Below the pieces are notes generated by a model. It was not told the origin of the DNA, made no database searches, and worked only from the letters and a program-made list of their open reading frames with translations. From an uncultured Actinomycetes bacterium (GTDB lineage: Bacteria; Actinomycetota; Actinomycetes; Nanopelagicales; Nanopelagicaceae), in assembly GCA_903827945.1 (NCBI GenBank), contig CAIKKN010000003.1, positions 1-64,000 of the forward strand: 64,000 nucleotides of DNA. The letters are read 5' to 3'. Of the stretch, positions 27,507-32,792 are shown in pieces. Every line of letters begins with the position of its first letter. Within the stretch, counting starts at the first letter, position 1. The position numbers were made by a program, and so were the translations under genes.

Positions 27507-27677
27507 ATGTTGGATTCAACACTTGTTACGACTTCTAGTGCTTTGCAATCAGGCGCAGCTACAACTGCGTCACTCTGGCATGCCACAACAACAACCGCAG
27601 CTAACGCCTATGCGTTTACAGCAGCCTTCGCCAATCATAAGTATGCGAAGAGCGGAACCTGGGGGATTATCGGCTAA
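27507..27677 (+). CDS. Upstream ORF in the whiB7 leader (56 aa)
   Basis: The ATG is preceded by AGAAGGGAG (27492-27500), a strong ribosome binding site. The 56-residue product is dominated by Ala, Thr and Ser with a few aromatic residues and has no recognisable domain; it could be a leader peptide. Its stop codon lies in the loop of a 6-bp hairpin (TATCGG 27668-27673 with CCGATA 27678-27683), and a terminator follows 19 bp later, before whiB7. In mycobacteria and streptomycetes whiB7/wblC is controlled by a translated uORF and conditional termination; the arrangement here looks the same. Confidence 0.65.
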   Translation: MLDSTLVTTSSALQSGAATTASLWHATTTTAANAYAFTAAFANHKYAKSGTWGIIG

Positions 27678-27695
27678 CCGATAAAAGTCCACACC

Positions 27696-27735
27696 AGGGC
27701 CGCTCATCCAAACGGATGGCGGTCCTTTTTCTTTT
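27696..27735 (+). terminator. Attenuator-like terminator in the whiB7 leader
   Basis: AGGGCCGC-T-CATCC (27696-27709) pairs with GGATGGCGGTCCT (27714-27726) as a 13-bp stem with one bulged T and an AAAC loop, followed by TTTTTCTTTT. It lies between the uORF stop (27677) and the whiB7 start. CCTGG (658-662 of the 27-kb block) just before the uORF stop is complementary to CCAGG at 27694-27698, which could compete with the base of the terminator stem. Confidence 0.75.
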
Positions 27736-27802
27736 CCAGAAGGAAAATAAATAAAACCAGATCAATAATCAATAGAAATCAAGTAGAGAGGAAGTGAGAA
27801 CA

Positions 27803-28246
27803 ATGGGAGTTCTCCTGAGTGAGCTATTAGTCCCAGGGTGGGCTGATAGCGGCATAGTAAGTAGTTCTAGTAGTTCTAGTAGTTCTGGCAGTTCTAGCAG
27901 TTCTGGCGCCGGAGTGATGATTGGCCTGCGCGAAGTGACCTGCCTTGAAGGTGAAGTGAATGCGATGAGCTTGCCTTGTCACAGCGCTGATCCTGAAATC
28001 TTTTTCGCCGAAGATTTGGAAACGATCGCGCGCGCGAAGAGGGCTTGTGGCGCATGTCCAATGGCGAGGGCATGCCTTGAAGGTGCTCTCTCTCGCAGTG
28101 AACCGTGTGGAGTATGGGGCGGTCAATTATTCGACAATGGTCGGGTTATAAGTCAAAAGCGAGGAGTTGGGCGACCACGACTTACACTCGAAACTCAATT
28201 GGACATTAATTCAGAGGCTGAGTTGATGGACGAACGCGTTGCTTGA
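27803..28246 (+). CDS. whiB7: WhiB7-type iron-sulfur transcription regulator
   Basis: The core matches mycobacterial WhiB7 closely: LPCHSADPEIFFAED, then CGACPMARAC, GVWGGQLFD and an AT-hook KRGVGRPR. Cluster cysteines are C59, C82, C85 and C91 counted from the ATG at 27803. WhiB7 binds sigma A and switches on intrinsic antibiotic resistance. At 147 aa it is longer than the roughly 90-aa mycobacterial protein: the N-terminus contains a 16-residue Ser/Gly tract made by a 9-bp DNA repeat. The site GAGAGGAA supports starts at GTG 27794 or ATG 27803, but ATG 27917 or 27965 would give a normal-length protein. The end overlaps the opposite gene by 36 bp. Confidence 0.9.
   Translation: MGVLLSELLVPGWADSGIVSSSSSSSSSGSSSSSGAGVMIGLREVTCLEGEVNAMSLPCHSADPEIFFAEDLETIARAKRACGACPMARACLEGALSRSEPCGVWGGQLFDNGRVISQKRGVGRPRLTLETQLDINSEAELMDERVA
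27860..27907 (+). repeat. 9-bp tandem repeat coding a Ser tract in WhiB7
   Basis: Units AGTAGTTCT, AGTAGTTCT, AGTAGTTCT, then GGCAGTTCT, AGCAGTTCT and GGC. They are in frame with whiB7 and encode nine Ser, Gly, five Ser, Gly. Confidence 0.9.
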
Positions 28247-29335
28247 GGCACAACCACATTCAGGATGCGTGCTCCAATGGTGATGGCGTATGCCCTCAAG
28301 AGGTTTTAGAAGATCGATTGTGAGCGAATGGTTGATGAGGGAAGTTCTTCCTCCTGCTGCAAATTCGCAAATATAAGAAGTAACTGCGCCTGCCGCAAAT
28401 GATGTTGAAGCAGTTGTCATCTCTCGACTTTTGAGTTGCATGGTGTTGTTTTGAGTCGCAATGCTGATAAAAAGCGGCACATAATCGCGCCGGTGGAGTC
28501 TCACACAATTGAGACATGCGCTAGAGCCCGATGCAGCCGTAGAAGTATCACTGGGAATGACCAACGGCCCGATTTCAAGGGTGTGAGATGTTGGCATTGA
28601 AATCTGAAGGTGAGGAATCCCTTCACTCGTCCATGGCTGAATGAAATCAAATTCAGTATTACCAGTTGAAATTATCAATTGAGGGGCCAAATCAATAGCA
28701 TGCTCGGCATAAGTCAATTGAGAACTGCCAATGATCTCCTTATTGATTTCAAGGTATTTTCTCCCAATATCTAGGGGCTTTACGAATACGCCGCAGACAT
28801 CTTTTGGTGAAGTTCGTTTATTTGAGCTCTCTGGTGTCGTAAATATTTTCGATTGGCTAAAACCGCTAGCCTGCAGATTCGCCAGCAGGGCCCGAGCCAA
28901 TCTGTTATCTCCAAGAATGAGGATTGCAAATGATTTTCGTGATGCAACTTCGCGCTCCCCGCCATCAGAGGTAGCCGCTCTCCACGTATAAAGGTCGAAC
29001 TCGGGTGTGACGCGCTCGAGGTAATGATTCTTCAAAAGATTCAAACCAAGCTTTTGCGGGATGCTTGTGCGAAACTCAACATAGTTGTGAGTGGTGAGCT
29101 CCTTGAGGAAATCCAGGATTACTTCGTGATCGAGATTACAAAGTTCAGCGATTGACCCCGTACTCCTCGTGCCATCACACGCGCGAGCAATCGAAAGATA
29201 TGGATCTGATGGAACGTACAACCCAGCGCTTTCTTCTCCTACGTAGAATTCCTTTGTGTTCAATTGAATGAGCAAAATCCCAGGCTTGAGCATTGGAAAG
29301 ATCTGGTTGGGGGAGCTAAACCTTGGATGATGCAC
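28211..29335 (-). CDS. ThiF/E1-like protein of the TOMM leader-binding type
   Basis: The 374-aa product has an N-terminal winged-helix-like part (residues 15-100, HEVILDFLKELTTHNYVEF), a Rossmann segment FAILILGDNRLARALLANL (about 134-152), and two cysteine pairs, CLNC and HPECGC near the C-terminus, that could bind zinc. This layout resembles the ocin-ThiF/TOMM-precursor-binding proteins of actinobacteria, which share the E1 fold; a clear ATP-binding GxGxxG and catalytic Cys are not obvious. It lies opposite whiB7, where such genes also occur in other actinobacteria. No cyclodehydratase partner is adjacent. Family call moderate, function unknown. Confidence 0.6.
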   Translation of the reverse strand: MHHPRFSSPNQIFPMLKPGILLIQLNTKEFYVGEESAGLYVPSDPYLSIARACDGTRSTGSIAELCNLDHEVILDFLKELTTHNYVEFRTSIPQKLGLNLLKNHYLERVTPEFDLYTWRAATSDGGEREVASRKSFAILILGDNRLARALLANLQASGFSQSKIFTTPESSNKRTSPKDVCGVFVKPLDIGRKYLEINKEIIGSSQLTYAEHAIDLAPQLIISTGNTEFDFIQPWTSEGIPHLQISMPTSHTLEIGPLVIPSDTSTAASGSSACLNCVRLHRRDYVPLFISIATQNNTMQLKSREMTTASTSFAAGAVTSYICEFAAGGRTSLINHSLTIDLLKPLEGIRHHHWSTHPECGCASSNAFVHQLSL

Positions 29336-29419
29336 GAGGCAGAGTGTTCAGTGAATTGCCTTTAAATATCTGGCGTTGCGCCAAACCTGGGGATTCCACA
29401 GGTCACCTTCTACTGCGAG

Positions 29420-29480
29420 GGAAATAAAAAACCGCAACTTCATATCTTGAGAAGCAATCTCTCAATGATGAAGCTGCGGT
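29420..29480 (-). terminator. Terminator downstream of the DUF5679 gene
   Basis: Arms ACCGCAACTTCAT (29431-29443) and ATGAAGCTGCGGT (29468-29480) pair over 13 positions with one G-U type mismatch, with an inner TTGAGA/TCTCAA helix. On the minus strand the stem is followed by a T-run (29430 to 29425), so it ends transcripts coming from the DUF5679 gene. Confidence 0.75.
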
Positions 29481-29549
29481 CTTTATAGAATTTTGAGGCT
29501 CAAATTTACAAATTCAAAATGGCCTTCGCTTAATCGAGCTGTTTAGCTA

Positions 29550-29708
29550 TTAAGCCTTACCCAAGATGCGATTCACTTTGGTACCGCATACTGGACAGAT
29601 GCCCTGTGCCATGCGGCGACCGGAATCTGAGACCTTGACGTGTCCTTCAAAGGCACGCTTCTCTTTGCACTTTACGCAGTAAGCCTCACCCTTATATTCC
29701 TCAGCCAT
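29550..29708 (-). CDS. DUF5679 zinc-ribbon protein (52 aa)
   Basis: The ATG at 29708, preceded on the minus strand by GGAGCAAT, gives MAEEYKGEAYCVKCKEKR at the start, and CPVCG later: two CxxC knuckles, the DUF5679 zinc ribbon. An in-frame ATG 39 codons upstream gives an implausible arginine-rich extension. The family occurs as a stand-alone protein in actinobacteria beside ThiF-like and metalloprotease genes, as here. Function unknown; nucleic-acid binding is possible for a basic zinc ribbon. Confidence 0.85.
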   Translation of the reverse strand: MAEEYKGEAYCVKCKEKRAFEGHVKVSDSGRRMAQGICPVCGTKVNRILGKA

Positions 29709-29865
29709 ATTGCTCCTCCAATCACCGCGACGCCCTTGTCGAGTTCGACGCCTTTCCTTTTGGAGTAAGGCAATGGCCGGGAGCCTCCCGACCTGAGCGT
29801 GCGTATGCATAGAGGTTACAGGCACTTCACGCTTGAGCGGGGGATTTTGACGCGTATTTGTGGAT

Positions 29866-30582
29866 TTAATCCACGGATGAATTCAGCACTGGCGAGTCTG
29901 GCAGGAGCTGAATTCCAGCCTCAAAGCCCTCCAGCCAGGCTTCTGCCCGCGCAAGATCGGGGAATCGGGCTAATTGGGCGTAAAAAGCCTCGCTGTGGTC
30001 AGCGATACGAAGATGTATGAGCTCATGAATGAGGACACACGCTAGAACGTATTCAGGAGCCCCATTAAGGCGGTCTGAAATTCGAATGGTTCGGTCTATG
30101 GTTGTACAAGAACCCCAGCGCTCGCGCATAGAGCGCCAGGAGACCGAAGCGGGTCTCTCATGAAAGTCGGGCAGGTGTTGCTCTAGAAGCTCCAAGGCCA
30201 TCTTCTCCAAAACCTCATTGCCTCGTTTGAGTTTGGCTTCCCGGCGAAGCAGCGCGCCAATCATCTCGGGGATGATCTCTCGCTCTTGACGCCTGGTCAT
30301 CTTTTCAGGGATATGGATTTCAATAAGTCCGTTTTGTCGGATTGCCGAGATTCCTCGTTTGCGGCGGGCACTTCTGATGACCCGAAACTCGGGAAGGTTG
30401 GCCGGAAGAGAGGGCAGGCCTGAAAGATTTGTGGATCTTGTGGTTGTGCGAGCCTGACGAGTTCTTACGGCTTTTTCTCCCACACCTTCAAAGATATCTC
30501 CAAAAATTAACTCCTGAATATATTTGTCAGGATCTCTGTGAATAGGTGAGTTGCTGTCTTTCATTGGGTTATCCACCGACAC
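29866..30582 (-). CDS. M48/YgjP-like zinc metallopeptidase
   Basis: The product has up to 238 aa. The C-terminal half contains LIHELIHLRIADHSEAFYAQL, the HExxH-type motif followed by a third His ligand, and WGSCTTIDRTIRI, the WGS motif of the DUF45/YgjP (WLM-like) metallopeptidase family. No membrane helix is seen, so it is cytoplasmic. The reading frame opens with GTG at 30582; ATG at 30564 (six codons later) is an alternative start, and neither has a clear ribosome binding site. It neighbours DUF5679 and a second metalloprotease-like gene. Confidence 0.82.
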   Translation of the reverse strand: MSVDNPMKDSNSPIHRDPDKYIQELIFGDIFEGVGEKAVRTRQARTTTRSTNLSGLPSLPANLPEFRVIRSARRKRGISAIRQNGLIEIHIPEKMTRRQEREIIPEMIGALLRREAKLKRGNEVLEKMALELLEQHLPDFHERPASVSWRSMRERWGSCTTIDRTIRISDRLNGAPEYVLACVLIHELIHLRIADHSEAFYAQLARFPDLARAEAWLEGFEAGIQLLPDSPVLNSSVD

Positions 30583-30967
30583 TGTGAGTTATCCCCGTCT
30601 TCTCCACATGTTTATCAACAGGCGGCAGCTCGTACGTTAAGAATCGCACATCGATTCATCAATCACCAAGTGATAACGGTCAATCTCATCCCGGTCCAAA
30701 GCAAGGACATCCACATCAGTGCGACACCGGCCACTTTTAACAGTGAATAGTAAATACTGTTGAAATTCACAAAAATATTCTCGCCCACACGGAGTTCTCA
30801 TTTGATTCTAATTCTTAGTTCTCGTAGGTTGAGCACACGAAGTCCTCGGATAACCGTTCATTATTTGCAAGGGGAAGGCAAATAAAGAATCGTGCGCCCG
30901 GGGGCTTCGCTTTTTTATGGCCTAAATCAAAATCTAGATCAGGCCAAAATCAAAAGGCGAGAGCGGT
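30583..30967. promoter_or_regulatory. 385-bp intergenic region with DnaA-box-like motifs and a possible small RNA
   Basis: No ORF is credible. Three DnaA-box-like 9-mers lie at or near its left end: TTATCCACC (30569), TTATCCCCG (30589) and TTATCAACA (30612). Further right are interleaved inverted repeats: AACAGT (30739-30744) with ACTGTT (30756-30761), and GTGAAT (30743-30748) with ATTCAC (30765-30770). A 7-bp hairpin TATTTGC-N9-GCAAATA follows near 30870, and then a GC-rich segment ending in CGCTTTTTT (about 30908-30916) that could terminate a plus-strand small RNA. TGGCCT/AGGCCA arms flank 30917-30946. Confidence 0.4.
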
Positions 30968-32269
30968 CTAGAGAAGGCCCGATAAATCATCAGGAACAGT
31001 AGTGCTTCGAATAAAACCCTCGGGGTCAGCGAGATCTTTTAAAGTTGGTAGAAGCGCAGAATCTTCCCAACGATGATCACGAATTTTAATACCTTCAGGC
31101 AATTCCTGCGTTGCGAGTGCAACGAGTTCGCCCCAGAAGATCGAACATTCTCGAGTTTTGCGTGGTGAAACTTCTAATCCCAGCAAAGTTGCAAAGAGTT
31201 GTTGAGAAGGTGAATTAGTTGCTCGACTTCGACGCTGCATTTCTTGAAGCGAAATAAATGCTGGCAAGCGATCCTTTGCAGCCATCGTCACGACATGATC
31301 AACCCATCCTTCAATGAGAGCCAATGCCATTTCTAATTTCTCTAGCGCTGATGCTTGTTGTTGAGTAGTTTCTGGCATAAACATTCCCTGGTTGATTGCA
31401 ATATTAATTGATGCAGGGTTGTTTATATCGAGTTCACCTGACGCCATTGCGTCTTCTGCCTGACGCTGAATACTTTCAACATCGATGCGGATACCTTTTC
31501 CATATTGCGTCATGCAATCTTGAATATATTGTGTGAGCCACGGAGTATGAGCGAAAAGTCTTGCCGCCGCAGCTTCGCGAAGTGCCAAGAAATATGTAAC
31601 TTCTCGTTCTTCGATATCAAGATCCTTCGCCCATTCCTTTATGTTTTGTGGGATGAGGTGAGTACCAGGCTTTGTGAACAATGGAAGTGAAACATCATGA
31701 GATCCAGTGATTTTCAGAGCTAAACCACCGACGGATAGTCCAAGTTGAGTTGCTACAAGTGAACCCATAAATCCCCGCATAATCGGATTTATCGCCTCAA
31801 CGCTAAAGCCGCCCATAGGAAATCCTTGAGGTAATCCAAGATTTTCAGCGATTGCATCTCGAACTTCATTAGAGGTTTCCGCATCCATTCCTTCAGGATT
31901 CGAACCTCCGAGTTGCTGAGTCATTTCTGTGAGAACAGTGGAGAGCGCGGTTGCCATGCCTTCTGCAAGGGGTTCGACCATCTTCTGCCAACCTGCCAAC
32001 GAATTATCTAGCCACTCACGACGCGACCACGCGACATCGTTGCTGGAATTTGTGGAAGGGAAAACTGTTACGTCATCGAGCCAAAGCTCGGCAAGTTCGA
32101 GCGCCTCCTTCATCTGTGAGACATCAGTTGAACCAACTGGGATGATTTCGTGAGCGGCAATAAATGTGCGAGAACTTTCGCGAAGTGCATCGAGAGTTAT
32201 GAGCTCGCTATTGTTTTTTCCTCGGGCAGCGTTCAGGAAGTCTCCAGGGCCAAATCCAAAATTGCTCAT
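30968..32269 (-). CDS. Zincin-like metalloprotease family protein (DUF2342)
   Basis: The ATG at 32269, with AAGGA six bases upstream on the minus strand, gives 433 aa. The protein is alpha-helical, with GFGPGDFLNAARG at the start, GFMGSLVATQLGLSVGGLAL in the middle and ALIEGWVDHVV later, which matches the conserved EGWxDHV motif of the DUF2342 'zinc-dependent metalloprotease' family. Whether it is an active protease is not established. The frame is open upstream to 32509 through a GPD-repeat segment; that extension is judged non-coding. It neighbours the YgjP-like metallopeptidase and UPF0182, as in other actinobacteria. Confidence 0.8.
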   Translation of the reverse strand: MSNFGFGPGDFLNAARGKNNSELITLDALRESSRTFIAAHEIIPVGSTDVSQMKEALELAELWLDDVTVFPSTNSSNDVAWSRREWLDNSLAGWQKMVEPLAEGMATALSTVLTEMTQQLGGSNPEGMDAETSNEVRDAIAENLGLPQGFPMGGFSVEAINPIMRGFMGSLVATQLGLSVGGLALKITGSHDVSLPLFTKPGTHLIPQNIKEWAKDLDIEEREVTYFLALREAAAARLFAHTPWLTQYIQDCMTQYGKGIRIDVESIQRQAEDAMASGELDINNPASINIAINQGMFMPETTQQQASALEKLEMALALIEGWVDHVVTMAAKDRLPAFISLQEMQRRSRATNSPSQQLFATLLGLEVSPRKTRECSIFWGELVALATQELPEGIKIRDHRWEDSALLPTLKDLADPEGFIRSTTVPDDLSGLL

Positions 32270-32284
32270 TCCGATCCTTTCATT

Positions 32285-32329
32285 CCTTCTGATCCTTCTA
32301 ATCCCGCTAATCCTTCTAATCCCGCTAGT
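32285..32329. repeat. Five imperfect 9-bp tandem repeats
   Basis: Units CCTTCTGAT, CCTTCTAAT, CCCGCTAAT, CCTTCTAAT, CCCGCTAGT lie directly upstream of the start codon of the DUF2342 gene, overlapping its probable 5' leader. Confidence 0.9.
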
Positions 32330-32383
32330 ACGTGCAAGTTTTTCTGTATGGTGATGGTAACAACCGAAGCGCGCATAAACATT

Positions 32384-32437
32384 CCCATCTGGCCCATCTG
32401 GCCCATCTGGCCCATCTGGCCCATCTGGCCCATCTGG
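32384..32437. repeat. Six perfect 9-bp tandem repeats (CCCATCTGG)
   Basis: Six identical copies lie in the 189-bp divergent gap between the DUF2342 gene and the 77-aa membrane protein, ending 10 bp before the latter's -10 box. Confidence 0.95.
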
Positions 32438-32446
32438 CAAAACGGC

Positions 32447-32452
32447 TAGACT
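32447..32452 (+). promoter_or_regulatory. Leaderless promoter -10 box of the 77-aa gene
   Basis: TAGACT is followed by six bases and the ATG at 32459. Confidence 0.45.
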
Positions 32453-32458
32453 CTGCTC

Positions 32459-32692
32459 ATGTTCAAAGCTGTGGCAATTAAATCTCTGGCTCTCAAGGGT
32501 GGTATTCACGCCAGCTCATCGGCCATTGCCGCGCTTGCCTGGTGGATAGTTCCAATTCTTGCCGTTCTTGGCGCAATTGCGTACGTGGTTTGGGTCTCCA
32601 AATTCAAGTCGGGTTTCGACAATCAAACACACCGATCTGTAGGGAAGTTCAACAAATTTCAGGCAAGTTTCAAGGATGACCAGCCTAAGTAG
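32459..32692 (+). CDS. 77-aa membrane protein of unknown function
   Basis: An N-terminal amphipathic stretch (KSLALKGGIHASSSAIAALA) is followed by one strong membrane helix (about residues 27-46) and a polar, Lys/Phe-rich tail (KFNKFQASF). No family is recognised. The gene lies between two repeat arrays, upstream of UPF0182 with 100 bp between them. Confidence 0.6.
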   Translation: MFKAVAIKSLALKGGIHASSSAIAALAWWIVPILAVLGAIAYVVWVSKFKSGFDNQTHRSVGKFNKFQASFKDDQPK

Positions 32693-32702
32693 TTCAAATC
32701 CA

Positions 32703-32762
32703 CCAGTTCTAGCCGGTTATAACCAGTTCTAGCCAGTTGTAACCAGTTGTAACCAGTTATAA
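32703..32762. repeat. Six 10-bp tandem repeats upstream of the UPF0182 gene
   Basis: Units CCAGTTCTAG, CCGGTTATAA, CCAGTTCTAG, CCAGTTGTAA, CCAGTTGTAA, CCAGTTATAA repeat without gaps. Two related units, GGTCTATCCA and GGTCTATTAG, follow at 32764-32783 and run into the -10 box. The period is close to one helical turn. Confidence 0.92.
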
Positions 32763-32780
32763 AGGTCTATCCAGGTCTAT

Positions 32781-32786
32781 TAGTGT
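32781..32786 (+). promoter_or_regulatory. Leaderless promoter -10 box of the UPF0182 gene
   Basis: TAGTGT followed by six bases and the ATG at 32793; it overlaps the end of the decamer repeat zone. Confidence 0.45.
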
Positions 32787-32792
32787 TGCCCT

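Noticed and set aside
30569-30620. Chromosomal replication origin
   Set aside because: Only three imperfect DnaA-box-like motifs are present, and no dnaA, dnaN or gyrase genes flank them.
32384-32437. CRISPR array
   Set aside because: The 9-bp units are contiguous without spacers; no cas genes are in the window.
32270-32509. N-terminal extension of the metalloprotease with a (GPD)n repeat
   Set aside because: The open frame exists only because 9-bp repeats carry no stop; the ATG at 32269 has a ribosome binding site and starts the conserved family sequence.
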